Shown here in pieces: positions 21,668 to 31,349 of a DNA stretch of 64,000 nt; within the stretch, counting starts at the first letter, position 1, and each line of letters starts with the position of its first letter. Made by a program: the position numbers and the translations under genes. The notes under the pieces were generated by a model. That model was not told where the DNA came from. It saw only the letters and a list, made by a program, of their open reading frames with translations, and made no database searches. Source of the DNA: an uncultured Planktomarina sp. (GTDB lineage Bacteria; Pseudomonadota; Alphaproteobacteria; Rhodobacterales; Rhodobacteraceae); assembly GCA_943788425.1 (NCBI GenBank), contig CALSQF010000001.1, positions 124,001-188,000 on the forward strand, written 5' to 3'.

Positions 21668-21838
21668 ACGGGTTACCCTTCACCGTGCCCCGATCTGGGC
21701 AACACGGCCCCCTTTGACCTTGATGATAAACTAGGTCAAGACTCTATTGCTATGAGGCACATTTTGCGGTGGTTTATCAACAAAAATCACGATAAACTCC
21801 TCTGCGATAACGCTAACACAATACCGGAGCACATACCT

Positions 21839-23209
21839 ATGACCAGCTGGCAAAAATCTGATTGGCGCAATAAGCCGAGAGTTCAGATGCCCGACTATAC
21901 GGATGAAGCAGCCTTGGCTGCGGCTGAACAGCAGTTGCGGCAATATCCTCCGCTGGTCTTTGCGGGCGAAGCGCGCGCTCTGCGTAAGCAATTGGCCGCG
22001 GTCAGTCGCGGTGAAGCGTTTTTGCTGCAGGGCGGTGATTGCGCTGAAAGCTTTAAAGAGTTTTCCGCTGACAACATCCGCGACACGTTTAAAGTGATGT
22101 TGCAGATGGCCATGGTATTGACCTATGGCGCAAAAGTGCCTGTGGTAAAAGTTGGGCGGATGGCCGGCCAATTTGCCAAACCACGTTCTGCGGCCACCGA
22201 AACCCAGAATGGTATCGAATTGCCGAGCTATCGTGGTGACATTATCAACGACCTGGACTTCACGCCTGAGGCGCGCATCCCCAACCCGCAAAAAATGCTG
22301 CAAGCCTATACGCAGGCGGCGGCAACTTTGAACCTTCTGCGCGCGTTCTCGAAGGGCGGTTACGCCGATATCCATCAGGTACATTCGTGGACGCTCGGGT
22401 TTACCGAATCGCAAAAGGCGTCGGCCTATCGTGAAATGGCGAACTGTATCTCGGATGCATTGGACTTCATGGAGGCGGCTGGCCTGACCTCTGAGAAAAA
22501 CGCCGAGCTCAGCTCTGTTGATTTTTACACCTCCCATGAGGCGCTTTTGCTAGAGTATGAAGAGGCTTTATGCCGATTGGACAGCACAAGCGGGACCTAT
22601 GTGGCCGGATCTGGACATATGGTGTGGATTGGCGATCGGACACGCCAACCCGATGGCGCCCATGTAGAATTCTGCCGGGGTGTGCAAAATCCGATAGGAC
22701 TTAAATGTGGCCCGACAACAACAGCGGAAGACCTCAAGGTTCTGATGGAGAAGCTAAACCCGGAGAATGAAGCAGGGCGTTTGACTCTCATTGCACGCTT
22801 TGGTGCCGGCGCTGTGGGGGATCACTTGCCGCGGTTGATCGAAACGGTCAAGCAAGAAGGCGCGAATGTGGTTTGGACCTGTGATGCGATGCATGGCAAC
22901 ACCATCAAATCCTCTTCCGGTTATAAAACTCGGCCATTTGAGAGCGTATTGCGTGAAGTACAAGAATTTTTCGCCATCCATCGGGCGGAAGACACTGTGC
23001 CGGGTGGCGTGCATTTTGAGATGACGGGACAAGACGTGACCGAATGCACCGGCGGCGTGCGGGCTGTGACGGATGAGAATTTGTCAGATCGTTACCACAC
23101 TGCCTGTGATCCGCGATTGAACGCCTCACAGTCGTTAGAATTGGCGTTTTTGGTCGCTGAAGAGTTGAGCCAAACCAACAAAACCCGCGCGGCGCGTCTG
23201 GCCGTCTAG
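21839..23209 (+). CDS. Class II 3-deoxy-7-phosphoheptulonate (DAHP) synthase
   Basis: A 456-residue class II (plant-type) DAHP synthase, condensing phosphoenolpyruvate and erythrose 4-phosphate at the entry of the shikimate pathway. Typical motifs are [12 protein letters not shown] near residues 60-71, the segment [12 protein letters not shown] near 105-116, [19 protein letters not shown] and [10 protein letters not shown]. The open frame runs 366 bases further upstream, but ATG 21839 gives the family N-terminus ([10 protein letters not shown]) and has GGAG 9 bases before it. It is divergent from the glxA-type gene, and an intrinsic terminator follows its stop. Confidence 0.95.
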   Translation: MTSWQKSDWRNKPRVQMPDYTDEAALAAAEQQLRQYPPLVFAGEARALRKQLAAVSRGEAFLLQGGDCAESFKEFSADNIRDTFKVMLQMAMVLTYGAKVPVVKVGRMAGQFAKPRSAATETQNGIELPSYRGDIINDLDFTPEARIPNPQKMLQAYTQAAATLNLLRAFSKGGYADIHQVHSWTLGFTESQKASAYREMANCISDALDFMEAAGLTSEKNAELSSVDFYTSHEALLLEYEEALCRLDSTSGTYVAGSGHMVWIGDRTRQPDGAHVEFCRGVQNPIGLKCGPTTTAEDLKVLMEKLNPENEAGRLTLIARFGAGAVGDHLPRLIETVKQEGANVVWTCDAMHGNTIKSSSGYKTRPFESVLREVQEFFAIHRAEDTVPGGVHFEMTGQDVTECTGGVRAVTDENLSDRYHTACDPRLNASQSLELAFLVAEELSQTNKTRAARLAV

Positions 23210-23211
23210 GT

Positions 23212-23829
23212 TCAACTGACCAATTTAAGATAGGGGCGCGCAGGGTTCTGTGCGCCCTTTTTGCCTCCCATACAGAGCACAAGCGGCTCGTGTTCTTTGG
23301 GGCGCGGGCACGGTCGCCGTGCATAATAAACTGGCTCCAGCTCAAAAAATGGCGCTGTGTGTTGGAGGTCCTCGCCGCAAAATTGGCCACCCGCGAAATC
23401 CAGCGTTGCCAATGCCCGGCGACACTGTCTCCACCGGTCCAAGAGTGGCAGCACTGCGTCTTGACAAAAGCTCTGCGATAATAGGGTGACGCTCATAGGG
23501 GATTGCCGGGCGAAAACCTGTGAAACCAGACGTTCGAACCGTAATTTAATGGCTGGAGCGCAAAGCTTGTCGAGCGTTTGACCGCGGCTGTTGTAGCCCA
23601 GCAGCTGGGTCACCTCCGCGCTGGCGATGCAAATAACACATCGGTTCGTGTCAGACAGGCCAATAACACAGGTGTCAGATAGGAAGGGGCCGAGCAAGTG
23701 ACAGGGGAGTGACGGCCAAAGGGGAATTTGAGCCGCCCGACACCGGGCTTGCCACAGGCTATAAAGCGCGCGCTGGACACGGTGTTGGATGAACTCTGGC
23801 AGAATGGTCCTATCAATCGATAACTGCAT
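23212..23829 (-). CDS. PAS_5-like domain protein
   Basis: A 205-residue protein with an N-terminal region like the PAS_5 (DUF1382-type) domain common in alphaproteobacteria: LWQARCRAAQIPLWPSL near residues 25-41, then a CVIGLSDTNRCVICIASAE core and LLGYNSRGQTLDKL. No output domain is visible, so it is probably a small sensory or adaptor protein. It is unusually rich in cysteine for the family. It converges on the DAHP synthase with a 2-base gap, and its last 10 or so codons overlap that gene's terminator. Assignment is by pattern only. Confidence 0.65.
   Translation of the reverse strand: MQLSIDRTILPEFIQHRVQRALYSLWQARCRAAQIPLWPSLPCHLLGPFLSDTCVIGLSDTNRCVICIASAEVTQLLGYNSRGQTLDKLCAPAIKLRFERLVSQVFARQSPMSVTLLSQSFCQDAVLPLLDRWRQCRRALATLDFAGGQFCGEDLQHTAPFFELEPVYYARRPCPRPKEHEPLVLCMGGKKGAQNPARPYLKLVS
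23234..23262 (+). terminator. intrinsic terminator of the DAHP synthase gene
   Basis: A 9-bp stem GGGCGCGCA / TGTGCGCCC with one G-T pair, a 6-base loop and tail TTTTT (23258-23262), starting 25 bases after the stop. It lies inside the 3' end of the convergent PAS-domain gene. Confidence 0.85.
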
Positions 23830-23864
23830 GCGTCCTCATTGCCCACCGTTACACCGGCAAGACT

Positions 23865-23887
23865 GTGGTTAAGGTTCTGATAACCAC
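23865..23887. promoter_or_regulatory. inverted repeat in the PAS gene / yicC divergent region
   Basis: Perfect 7-bp arms GTGGTTA / TAACCAC with a 9-base spacer, 36 bases upstream of the PAS-domain gene start and 107 bases before yicC. It has no T-run, and the spacing of the arms suits a dimeric regulator. A candidate operator only. Confidence 0.35.
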
Positions 23888-23961
23888 GTTTTCAACAGTT
23901 TGGTAAAAAGAGCGTTAAAAATTTCAGTCAAATTTAACATTTTATTGGAGAAATATTTAAC

Positions 23962-23980
23962 GTAGACAGTATAGGTCTAC
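23962..23980. promoter_or_regulatory. inverted repeat just upstream of yicC
   Basis: Perfect 6-bp arms GTAGAC / GTCTAC with a 7-base spacer, 13 bases before the yicC ATG and ahead of its GGGAGG ribosome site. It could be an operator or a small leader hairpin near the ribosome site. Function is inferred. Confidence 0.35.
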
Positions 23981-23993
23981 TTGGGAGGGTGGC

Positions 23994-24875
23994 ATGTTAA
24001 CATCAATGACGGGCATGGCCTCCATGAGTGGCGCGTCGGGTCCCTATGACTGGTCCATGGAGCTGCGCAGTGTAAACAATAAAGGATTGGACATTCGCAC
24101 GCGTGTGCCTGAGTGGTTGACTGGTTTTGATCAAATTGCACGCAAGACCATCTCATCTCAGGTTGCGCGCGGATCATTGCAATTTTCACTGAAAATTTCC
24201 CATGGGATCGAACAGGGCCAGCGGCAAATAGATCTGGATAGATTGGAGCAAATATTGTCCAATGCGGCTGTTTTGGCGGAGCGTGCCGCGACAAAAGGCG
24301 TATCGGTTGCACCACTGAGCCTGTCTGACATCGCTGCGCAAAATGGATTCGTAAATGTAGAAGCCAATGAAGCGGCCCAGCAAGACGTCATACAGGTTAT
24401 GTCTGGGTATCTGCCAGAGCTGCTTGCGCAATTTCAAACCACCCGAAAAGCCGAAGGTGCAGCCTTGCATCGAGTTCTTACCGACAGTCTGATGCAGACA
24501 GAAAAGCTAATCACCCAAGCGCAAGACACATTGGCGGGCCGAGCAGAAAACTTTGAAGACAATTTCAGGGCTGTTTTGGCGCGTCTAAAACAAGACGTTG
24601 ATCCCGAGCGTTTGGCGCAAGAAATGGCTATTTTAGCGGTGAAAAGTGATGTCACCGAGGAAATTGACCGTCTGCAGGCCCATGTGGCAGCGGCGCAACT
24701 CTTGCTGTCGTCCGAGCTGCCGTCTGGAAGGAAATTTGATTTTCTGATGCAAGAGTTTAATCGTGAGGCCAATACCCTGTGCTCCAAGTCAGGCTCAGCG
24801 GCTTTGACGGCCATTGGACTTGAAATGAAGGTCTTGATAGATCAAATGCGCGAGCAAGTGCAAAATGTGGAGTGA
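23994..24875 (+). CDS. YicC-family endoribonuclease-like protein
   Basis: A 293-residue YicC protein with the N-terminal YicC_N domain ([10 protein letters not shown], then [20 protein letters not shown]) and the C-terminal DUF1732 domain ending GREANTL-type, here [15 protein letters not shown] near residues 255-270. E. coli YicC is an RNase that affects small-RNA stability. It starts after GGGAGG and overlaps the first possible gmk start, forming the widespread yicC-gmk pair. Confidence 0.92.
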   Translation: MLTSMTGMASMSGASGPYDWSMELRSVNNKGLDIRTRVPEWLTGFDQIARKTISSQVARGSLQFSLKISHGIEQGQRQIDLDRLEQILSNAAVLAERAATKGVSVAPLSLSDIAAQNGFVNVEANEAAQQDVIQVMSGYLPELLAQFQTTRKAEGAALHRVLTDSLMQTEKLITQAQDTLAGRAENFEDNFRAVLARLKQDVDPERLAQEMAILAVKSDVTEEIDRLQAHVAAAQLLLSSELPSGRKFDFLMQEFNREANTLCSKSGSAALTAIGLEMKVLIDQMREQVQNVE

Positions 24876-24879
24876 AACA

Positions 24880-25521
24880 ATGCGGCGTGGCCTGTTAATA
24901 ATTTTGTCATCACCGTCTGGAGCAGGTAAATCCACACTTGCGAGACGGCTGATGTGTTGGGACACCTCTCTGGCGTTCTCGGTTTCAGCAACAACCCGTG
25001 CCATGCGCAAAGGAGAGGTGGACGGAAAAGATTACTTTTTCGTTGATGAAACGGATTTCAAACGCCAAGTCCGCGACGGTGAAATGCTGGAACACGCCCA
25101 TGTTTTCGGCAAGTTTTATGGATCGCCCAAAGGGCCTGTAGAAGCGGCCATCGCCAAGGGCCAGGACGTCCTATTTGACATTGATTGGCAAGGCGCGCAG
25201 CAGATTTCGAACTCCGCATTGCAAGAGCATGTGCTGTCAATTTTCATCCTGCCACCCTCTATCACAGAACTTAAACGCCGACTTGAGGGTAGGGGACAAG
25301 ACACCGCAGAAACCATTGCCAAGCGCATGCAAAAGAGCTGGGATGAGATAAGCCATTGGTCTGGTTACGATTACGTCCTGATCAACGATGATCTCGATGC
25401 CACGGAAGAAAAGTTGAAAACCATTGTCACAACAGAGCGCCTGCGCCGGAGCCAACAGCCCGGTCTGGTCGAACATGTCCGTGCGTTGCAAACCGAATTT
25501 GAGATGAGCAATGATTTATAA
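24880..25521 (+). CDS. gmk: Guanylate kinase
   Basis: A 213-residue guanylate kinase that phosphorylates GMP to GDP. The P-loop is SPSGAGKST near residues 11-19, and the GMP-binding segment includes [21 protein letters not shown]. An ATG at 24865 is in frame, but ATG 24880 has GGAG 7 bases upstream and gives the usual N-terminus ([14 protein letters not shown]). The stop overlaps the carbonic anhydrase-like gene by 11 bases. Together with guaB this supplies guanine nucleotides, although the two genes are not linked here. Confidence 0.96.
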   Translation: MRRGLLIILSSPSGAGKSTLARRLMCWDTSLAFSVSATTRAMRKGEVDGKDYFFVDETDFKRQVRDGEMLEHAHVFGKFYGSPKGPVEAAIAKGQDVLFDIDWQGAQQISNSALQEHVLSIFILPPSITELKRRLEGRGQDTAETIAKRMQKSWDEISHWSGYDYVLINDDLDATEEKLKTIVTTERLRRSQQPGLVEHVRALQTEFEMSNDL

Positions 25522-26044
25522 ATTATTGGAAAATATTCCAAAATTTCCTAAAAATTCTGATTTCTGGGTGGCTCCAGATGCCAATGTGATCGGAAAAGTG
25601 CGCCTTATGGCTGGCGCTTCGGTCTGGTTTGGCGCGACGCTGCGTGGGGATAATGAGTGGATTGACCTTGGGACAGGTTCAAATGTGCAAGAAAATTCTG
25701 TGCTGCATACCGATATTGGCTATCCGCTCAGCATCGGTCACAATTGCACCATTGGGCATAACGCAATTTTGCACGGCTGTACGATCGGCGATCAAAGTCT
25801 GATTGGTATGGGCGCCATTGTATTGAACGGCGCTCAGATTGGCCGCAACTGCTTGATCGGCGCAGGCGCTTTAATCACCGAAGGCAAAATTATTCCTGAC
25901 AATTCTCTGGTGGTGGGCGCGCCAGGCAAGGTCGTGCGGAGTTTGACCGAAGCGGAGATCGAAGGTCTCCGAGACTCTGCTGTGGGCTATCAAAATAATA
26001 TGCGGCGTTTTGCCAAGGGTTTAACGGCAATTCCTGATGTGTGA
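25511..26044 (+). CDS. Gamma-type carbonic anhydrase family protein
   Basis: A 177-residue left-handed beta-helix protein with hexapeptide repeats. The three metal-ligand histidines expected for gamma-class carbonic anhydrases appear in the segment [20 protein letters not shown] (first His near residue 68). The C-terminal helix follows [10 protein letters not shown]. Many bacterial members are of uncertain activity (PaaY/YrdA-like), so the catalytic claim is by family only. It overlaps the gmk 3' end, which suggests a yicC-gmk-CA transcript. Confidence 0.88.
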   Translation: MIYKLLENIPKFPKNSDFWVAPDANVIGKVRLMAGASVWFGATLRGDNEWIDLGTGSNVQENSVLHTDIGYPLSIGHNCTIGHNAILHGCTIGDQSLIGMGAIVLNGAQIGRNCLIGAGALITEGKIIPDNSLVVGAPGKVVRSLTEAEIEGLRDSAVGYQNNMRRFAKGLTAIPDV

Positions 26045-26219
26045 TCGTGTAAAGTGTTGCTGATCGCTTAGCATATATTTAACATAATATAGATTATGCA
26101 ATTTATATATGCGCCAGAAAGCTTATCTACGCGTCTCGCCTCACAGAATGACCGCAAAATATTGTGTGCATCGGGATCAACGTAATATCACCCGCCTGTC
26201 CAGATCGCCCTAAAAGCAA

Positions 26220-26243
26220 AAAGGCGTCCCAAGGGACGCCTTT
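26220..26243 (-). terminator. intrinsic terminator after tsf
   Basis: Perfect 11-bp stem AAAGGCGTCCC / GGGACGCCTTT with a 2-base apex, followed on the minus strand by TTGCTTTTAG, 22 bases after the tsf stop. The AT-rich region between this hairpin and the carbonic anhydrase gene (26045-26219) shows no gene. Confidence 0.8.
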
Positions 26244-26264
26244 CAAATGCCGGTTCGGGGTGTA

Positions 26265-27140
26265 TTAACCCTTCATTGTCTTTGCAACTTCGGCGGCGAA
26301 ATCTTCCACCACCTTCTCAATGCCCTCGCCCACTTCAAGGCGCACAAAACCTGTGACCTCAACGCCGGCTTCCTTGGCAGCTGCTTCAACCGTCAGATCG
26401 GGATTAACTACAAAAGCTTGACCCATCAACGTGGACTCGGCCATGAATTTTTTCATCCGGCCCACGATCATCTTGTCAATCACAGCTTCAGGCTTGCCGC
26501 TCTCGCGGGCAATATCCATCTGAATTTGCTTTTCTTTTTCCACAACGGCCGGATCCAAAGAGGCTTCATTCAGCGCAGCAGGATTGGCCGCGGCGATATG
26601 CATAGCCACCTGTTTGCCGAATGCCTCATTGTCACCAGACAGACCAACCAAAACGCCGATCTTACCCATACCCTCTGTCGCGGCATTGTGCACATAGGAA
26701 ACAACAGTCTCGGCCGAAACCGTCGCCATGCGGCGCAAAGACATATTTTCGCCAATGGTGGCAATCGCATCTGTGATCAGATCAGCCACAGGCTTGCCGT
26801 CCACAACAGTCGCAGCCAAGCCTTCTGTGCTGTCTGCGGATAAGCCAGCTGTTGCGATTTTCGCAACCATCGCTTGGAAATCTGCGTTTTTGCCGACGAA
26901 ATCAGTCTCTGAGTTCACCTCAACCGCAACACCCTTGCCCGCTTGAACGGCCACAGCCACAAGTCCCTCAGCCGCAGTCCGACCGGATTTTTTTGCAGCT
27001 TTGGCCAGACCTTTGGTGCGCAGCCAATCCATTGCCGCTTCCATATCGCCATCGTTTTCGGTCAATGCTTTTTTGGCATCCATCATGCCTGCGCCGGATT
27101 TCTCGCGCATTTCTTTCACCATTGCAGCAGTAATCGCCAT
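26265..27140 (-). CDS. tsf: Elongation factor Ts
   Basis: A 291-residue nucleotide exchange factor for EF-Tu. The N-terminal UBA-like domain reads [20 protein letters not shown], and the EF-Tu contact motif TDFVGKN is near residues 79-85. Two dimerisation subdomains follow. The open frame extends far upstream across the rpsB-tsf gap; ATG 27140 is chosen by the family N-terminus ([12 protein letters not shown]) and AAAAGGAA upstream. It lies 73 bases downstream of rpsB, as in nearly all bacteria. Confidence 0.97.
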   Translation of the reverse strand: MAITAAMVKEMREKSGAGMMDAKKALTENDGDMEAAMDWLRTKGLAKAAKKSGRTAAEGLVAVAVQAGKGVAVEVNSETDFVGKNADFQAMVAKIATAGLSADSTEGLAATVVDGKPVADLITDAIATIGENMSLRRMATVSAETVVSYVHNAATEGMGKIGVLVGLSGDNEAFGKQVAMHIAAANPAALNEASLDPAVVEKEKQIQMDIARESGKPEAVIDKMIVGRMKKFMAESTLMGQAFVVNPDLTVEAAAKEAGVEVTGFVRLEVGEGIEKVVEDFAAEVAKTMKG

Positions 27141-27213
27141 AATCGTGTTCCTTTTCCTATAAGAGAATCTCGGCTGCGGTTTCCAGCAACCGATGTAAAC
27201 TTCCAATCTGGGC

Positions 27214-27999
27214 TTAAGCCTCAGCGGCTGGAGCGTCTTCTGCGGCGGCTTCAACAAGAGTCTCTTCCGCGACAGCCTCTTCCATAGAGCCGAGATCAAC
27301 GCCAGCGGCGCCGAGCTGTGCGGACATGCCTTCCAAGGCTGCGCGCGCGGCGAGATCGCAGTAAAGTGCAATTGCACGTGCCGCGTCGTCATTGCCGGGA
27401 ATGACGTAGTCAATGCCATCGGGTGGGCAGTTTGTATCCACAACAGCCACCACTGGAATGCCCAGCTTTTTCGCCTCTGCAATGGCCAGATCTTCTTTGT
27501 TCACGTCGATGACGAACAACAGATCAGGAACACCGCCCATTTCACGAATGCCGCCCAAAGAGGCTTGCAATTTAGCTTGGTCACGTTCCATGCCCAAACG
27601 CTCTTTTTTGGTCAAACCGGCAAAACCCGTTTCCATTTTCTCATCAATGTCTTTCAGACGGCTGATGGATTTGGATACGGTTTGCCAGTTGGTCAGCGTG
27701 CCACCAAGCCAACGGTGATTCATGTAGTATTGCGCACATTTCTCAGCGGCTTCTGCAACTGGGTTTTGTGCTTGACGCTTTGTGCCAACAAACAAGATAC
27801 GGCCGCCTTTTGCGACGGTGTCTTGAATGGCTTTCAAAGCTGCATCGAGCATTGGAACGGTCTGTGTCAGATCCATGATGTGGATGCCGTTACGCTCCCC
27901 ATAGATAAATTGACCCATACGTGGGTTCCAGCGTTGTGTTTGGTGCCCAAAGTGCACCCCAGCTTCCAAGAGCTGACGCATTGTGAAATCTGCGGCCAT
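27214..27999 (-). CDS. rpsB: 30S ribosomal protein S2
   Basis: A 261-residue S2 protein, with motifs [21 protein letters not shown] at the N-terminus, [14 protein letters not shown] near residue 85 and [15 protein letters not shown]. The alanine- and glutamate-rich tail is usual in Rhodobacterales. Two ATGs lie six bases apart (28005 and 27999). AAGGA sits about 7 bases before the second and almost touches the first, so the second is preferred. It heads the rpsB-tsf operon. Confidence 0.95.
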   Translation of the reverse strand: MAADFTMRQLLEAGVHFGHQTQRWNPRMGQFIYGERNGIHIMDLTQTVPMLDAALKAIQDTVAKGGRILFVGTKRQAQNPVAEAAEKCAQYYMNHRWLGGTLTNWQTVSKSISRLKDIDEKMETGFAGLTKKERLGMERDQAKLQASLGGIREMGGVPDLLFVIDVNKEDLAIAEAKKLGIPVVAVVDTNCPPDGIDYVIPGNDDAARAIALYCDLAARAALEGMSAQLGAAGVDLGSMEEAVAEETLVEAAAEDAPAAEA

Positions 28000-28063
28000 T
28001 GCCATTTCCTTTCCGGTTTATGCCTCGGCGGGGATGTCAGAGATTGCTCTCAACCGGCGGACT

Positions 28064-28084
28064 TTTGAGGATTTCTCCCTCAAA
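28064..28084 (-). promoter_or_regulatory. stem-loop in the rpsB leader
   Basis: Perfect 7-bp stem TTTGAGG / CCTCAAA with a 7-base loop lies about 60 bases upstream of the rpsB start on the minus strand. A leader hairpin before rpsB could relate to S2 autoregulation, which is known in other bacteria. This particular structure has not been matched to a known motif. Confidence 0.35.
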
Positions 28085-28216
28085 GGCCCAAACCCCACCT
28101 GCGAAGTAGGGCTGCTTTAATTGCCCCCCTGCCCCTTGGCAAGCGAAAAGCGGCGTAAATTAAGCATATTCAGCCGTGTTTTGCGCGATTTGTGGCCTTT
28201 GAGGGTAAAAAAGCAA

Positions 28217-28247
28217 AAAGGGCGCGCCATTTTTCGGCACGCCCTTT
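28217..28247 (-). terminator. intrinsic terminator after the cold-shock gene
   Basis: A 12-bp stem (AAAGGGCGTGCC / GGCGCGCCCTTT on the minus strand, one G-T pair) followed by TTGCTTTTTT, 41 bases after the cold-shock gene stop. Strong form, minus strand. Confidence 0.85.
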
Positions 28248-28288
28248 ATAAATTTCAAAGATATCGGCTCCCAATCGGATGCCGGCCC

Positions 28289-28495
28289 TTAAGCCAAAGC
28301 GATGTTTGTCGCGCTTTCGCGGCCGTCACGGCCAGGTTCGATATCGAATGTTACTTTTTGGTCATCATTCAAGCCAGTCAAGCCTGCGCGCTCAACAGCA
28401 GAGATGTGTACAAATACATCTTTAGAGCCGCCATCGGGAGCGATAAAGCCGAAGCCTTTTGAAGTGTTAAACCATTTGACGGTGCCAGTAGCCAT
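28289..28495 (-). CDS. CspA-family cold-shock protein
   Basis: A 68-residue single cold-shock domain that binds single-stranded RNA or DNA and melts mRNA structure. RNP1 is KGFGFI (residues 13-18) and RNP2 is VFVHI (27-31). The protein begins MATGTVKWFNTSKGFGF and ends in the family segment ESATNIALA. AAGGAG lies 7 bases before the ATG. The gene has its own strong terminator, so it is a single-gene unit. Which of the several Csp paralogues it corresponds to is not decidable. Confidence 0.96.
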   Translation of the reverse strand: MATGTVKWFNTSKGFGFIAPDGGSKDVFVHISAVERAGLTGLNDDQKVTFDIEPGRDGRESATNIALA

Positions 28496-28584
28496 CGTCG
28501 TTCTCCTTGTTTGATCTGCCCGCGGAATGCAGCAGTGTGGCTAAGTCAGTGCTAGATCGAAAGACTGAGCCGTAAGGAGCAGTT

Positions 28585-28638
28585 ATGCCGATAGATGTAA
28601 CGTCGCATGGGTTCTTTAGGATATTTTTAACAAAATAG
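28585..28638 (+). other. possible 17-residue leader peptide ORF
   Basis: AAGGAG (28574-28579) stands 5 bases before an ATG that opens 17 codons (MPIDVTSHGFFRIFLTK) to TAG. The ribosome site is better than that of the psuK gene 117 bases downstream. There is no obvious attenuator hairpin, and no homologue is known to me. It may be chance. Confidence 0.2.
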
Positions 28639-28755
28639 CAAGCTCTTACTCACGCCCCTGCTTGGCACATTTGTTAAACCACGAAAAGCGAGGCCTGCTG
28701 CGCCCGAATGCGCAAAAGAACTTGTCTCTCATAGATCAGTTTGCCACAAACCCAT

Positions 28756-29649
28756 ATGACGCAGAGTCCAGATATATTGTGCATCGGTTCGGTGCTGTGG
28801 GATGTCATTGGCCGCTCAACCCGTGCCATGCAAGCCGGGTCCGATGTGCCGGGCCGTATTACGCGGTTGCCGGGCGGTGTCGCCATGAATATTGCGATGA
28901 CTTTAAAGCGATTTGATCTGCATCCGGCACTTTTGTCCGTGGTTGGACAAGATCTTGATGGGCAGGAATTGATTGCGGCCGCAGAAGTTCTGGGGCTCAA
29001 TACCGAGTATCTCTACCGCTCCCAAGACCTACCGACCGACCGCTATATGGCCATTGAGGGCAGCAACGGCCTAATTGCGGCGATTGCGGATGCCCATTCA
29101 CTTGAAGCGGCGGGAGACAAGATATTGCGGCCGCTGGCTGACGGACGTCTGGGACGGGCTGAGCAGCCATTTCATGGCTTGATTGCACTTGATGGCAATC
29201 TGACCGTGGGGCTTTTGGCGCAGATCGCCGCTTCCCCGCTGTTTGCCCGAGCCGATTTGCGGATCGCGCCGGCCTCTCCGGGCAAGGCGGAGCGATTGTT
29301 GCCGCTGCTTGGGCACCCGGGCGCAACGCTTTATGTCAATGTTGAAGAATCGGAGTTGATTTTGGGGCGTGACTTCAGCGACGCGGCCGAAGCGGCCTCG
29401 GCATTGGTGGCGCGTGGTGCCAATCGCGCAGTTGTGACCCATGGCCCTAAAGCCGCCGCTAAGGCCGATGGCGACGGCTGCGTTCTGGCCCTGCCGCCTG
29501 CTGTTTTGGCCAGCCGTGTCACAGGTGCAGGCGACACATTTATGGCCGCACATATCGCCGCAGAGCTGCGCGGTGCAGGTGCACTGCAGGCGCTGCAAGC
29601 CGCCTCAAATGCAGCCGCAGCCTATGTTTTAGGAAAATCAGAGGGATAG
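28756..29649 (+). CDS. psuK: PfkB-family sugar kinase, probable pseudouridine kinase
   Basis: A 297-residue ribokinase-like kinase. The N-terminal GSVLWDVIGRS and PGGVAMNIAMTL segments and the C-terminal VTGAGDTFMAAH (anion hole and catalytic Asp) define PfkB. The next gene is pseudouridine-5'-phosphate glycosidase 3 bases on, so the substrate is most likely pseudouridine, phosphorylated to the 5'-phosphate. The frame is open from a TTG at 28741, but the ATG at 28756 gives a normal start. No strong ribosome site is visible at either. Confidence 0.88.
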   Translation: MTQSPDILCIGSVLWDVIGRSTRAMQAGSDVPGRITRLPGGVAMNIAMTLKRFDLHPALLSVVGQDLDGQELIAAAEVLGLNTEYLYRSQDLPTDRYMAIEGSNGLIAAIADAHSLEAAGDKILRPLADGRLGRAEQPFHGLIALDGNLTVGLLAQIAASPLFARADLRIAPASPGKAERLLPLLGHPGATLYVNVEESELILGRDFSDAAEAASALVARGANRAVVTHGPKAAAKADGDGCVLALPPAVLASRVTGAGDTFMAAHIAAELRGAGALQALQAASNAAAAYVLGKSEG

Positions 29650-29652
29650 ATT

Positions 29653-30576
29653 ATGCAACTGACCTATAGCGCCGAGATTGAGGCTATTCGGACCGATGCT
29701 GGATTTTCCAAGCCGGTGGTGGCGCTGGAGAGCACGATCATCACCCATGGCATGCCCTATCCGCAAAACTTGGAAGTGGCACGGGCGGTTGAGCAAGAGG
29801 TGCGAGACGCAGGCGCCGTTCCGGCAACCATCGCAGTCCTGAACGGTTCGCTGCATATCGGGCTGGATCCGGAGCAATTGACAGATTTGGCACAGGCGCG
29901 CGATGTCGCCAAAGTATCGCGCGCAGATATGGCCTTTGTTATGGCACAGGGCAAAAGCGGCGCCACCACGGTGGCCGCCACGATGATTGCAGCGCAGGCG
30001 GCTGGCATTGAGGTGTTCGCAACTGGAGGCATTGGTGGGGTGCACCGCGGCGCAGAGCTCACCTTTGACATTTCGGCAGATCTGCGCGAATTGGCGCTCA
30101 CCGATACTATCGTCGTGGCCGCCGGGGCCAAAGCCATTTTAGATATCCCCAAAACCATGGAAGTCCTCGAAACCTATGGGGTTCCTGTGATCGCCTACGG
30201 TCAAGATGTCATGCCGGCCTTTTGGTCGCAACAAAGTGATATCCCTGCCCCGCTGCACTGCGATACACCTCAGCAGATTGCAGCCAGCTTCAGAACGCGC
30301 CAAGCCTTGGGCCTGAGTGGCGGTCAATTGATTGCCAATCCAGTTTCCAAGAGCGATGAAATTAGCGCTGAAGAGATAGGCCCGATGATAGAGTTAGCCC
30401 TGCACGAGGCCCACGCGCAGCGCATCAGTGCCAAAGCGGTTACGCCGTTTTTGCTCAACCGCATTTTTGAGCTGACCGAGGGAAAATCTCTGCAAACCAA
30501 TGTTGCTTTGGTGAAAAATAATGCACGGCTGGCCGCTCAGATCGCCAAATCGTGCTGGGAGTTGCCAAAATCATGA
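29653..30576 (+). CDS. psuG: Pseudouridine-5'-phosphate glycosidase
   Basis: A 307-residue PsuG enzyme that splits pseudouridine 5'-phosphate into uracil and ribose 5-phosphate. Characteristic segments are VALESTIITHGMPYPQNLE near residues 23-41, the Mn- and substrate-binding region ATGGIGGVHRGAE near 120-132, and GVPVIAYGQD. Length is normal. It is 3 bases after psuK, and the two genes together form the two-step pseudouridine salvage route for RNA breakdown products. Confidence 0.95.
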   Translation: MQLTYSAEIEAIRTDAGFSKPVVALESTIITHGMPYPQNLEVARAVEQEVRDAGAVPATIAVLNGSLHIGLDPEQLTDLAQARDVAKVSRADMAFVMAQGKSGATTVAATMIAAQAAGIEVFATGGIGGVHRGAELTFDISADLRELALTDTIVVAAGAKAILDIPKTMEVLETYGVPVIAYGQDVMPAFWSQQSDIPAPLHCDTPQQIAASFRTRQALGLSGGQLIANPVSKSDEISAEEIGPMIELALHEAHAQRISAKAVTPFLLNRIFELTEGKSLQTNVALVKNNARLAAQIAKSCWELPKS

Positions 30577-30650
30577 AGCGGCACGCAAAAAATCTTGTAA
30601 CACAAGAGTGTGCTGGCTAAACCACGGGCGACAGGAACATAGGACAATCC

Positions 30651-31349
30651 ATGGAAACGCCACCGGATCACAGACAGAGACGTCAAGGTTGGATGGGCGC
30701 AATGCGCTCAAATTTTTTTACCGGGCTGGTGATTATCGCGCCTATTGGGCTCACGGCTTGGTTGATTTGGTCGGTCGTGGGCTGGATCGACGCGCGGGTT
30801 TGGGCGATTGTTCCCGACAGCTATCAACCCGATCGCTATATCCAAACACTTTTCAATATTCACCTGAGCGACCAGTATGATATTCGCGGATTTGGTCTTA
30901 TTGTCTTTTTGTTGTTCACCTTCTTCGTGGGCTGGCTCGGCAAAGGCTTCGTAGGTAGGTCTTTGCTGCGCTGGGCCGAAGGTTTGGTCCGGCACATGCC
31001 CGTGGTGCGCACGATCTACAGCGGCGTCAAGCAAATCGCAGAAACAGTCTTTAACCAAAAAAATAGCAGCTTCGATCGCGCGTGTTTAATTGAATATCCA
31101 CGCAAGGGGATCTGGGTAATCGGCTTCGTCGCCACCACGGCCCGCGGCGAAATTGCCAACCACGCGCCTGATGGCGATCAATTGGTCTCGGTTTTCGTGC
31201 CGACAACGCCCAATCCAACCTCTGGTTTTCTTTTGTTTGTCCCAAGCAAGGATATCAAGGAACTGCAGATGTCTGTCGAGGATGCCGCAAAGCTGGTTAT
31301 ATCGGCGGGGCTGGTCTATCCGGAAGACGCCGCGCCAACCACTGAATGA
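30651..31349 (+). CDS. DUF502 family membrane protein
   Basis: A 232-residue protein of the DUF502 family. It has an N-terminal helix (NFFTGLVIIAPIGLTAWLIW) and a second helix GLIVFLLFTFFVGWLG near residues 82-97. The family motif PVVRTIYSGVKQIAE is near 119-133, followed by a soluble C-terminal domain with FVPTTPNPTSGFL. The function of the family is not known. Its TGA overlaps the start of the LysE-type gene (ATGA), so they are coupled. Confidence 0.88.
   Translation: METPPDHRQRRQGWMGAMRSNFFTGLVIIAPIGLTAWLIWSVVGWIDARVWAIVPDSYQPDRYIQTLFNIHLSDQYDIRGFGLIVFLLFTFFVGWLGKGFVGRSLLRWAEGLVRHMPVVRTIYSGVKQIAETVFNQKNSSFDRACLIEYPRKGIWVIGFVATTARGEIANHAPDGDQLVSVFVPTTPNPTSGFLLFVPSKDIKELQMSVEDAAKLVISAGLVYPEDAAPTTE

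Noticed and set aside
21731-22537. A 268-codon open frame antisense to the DAHP synthase gene
   Set aside because: No recognisable domain, and it covers conserved coding sequence of the real gene.
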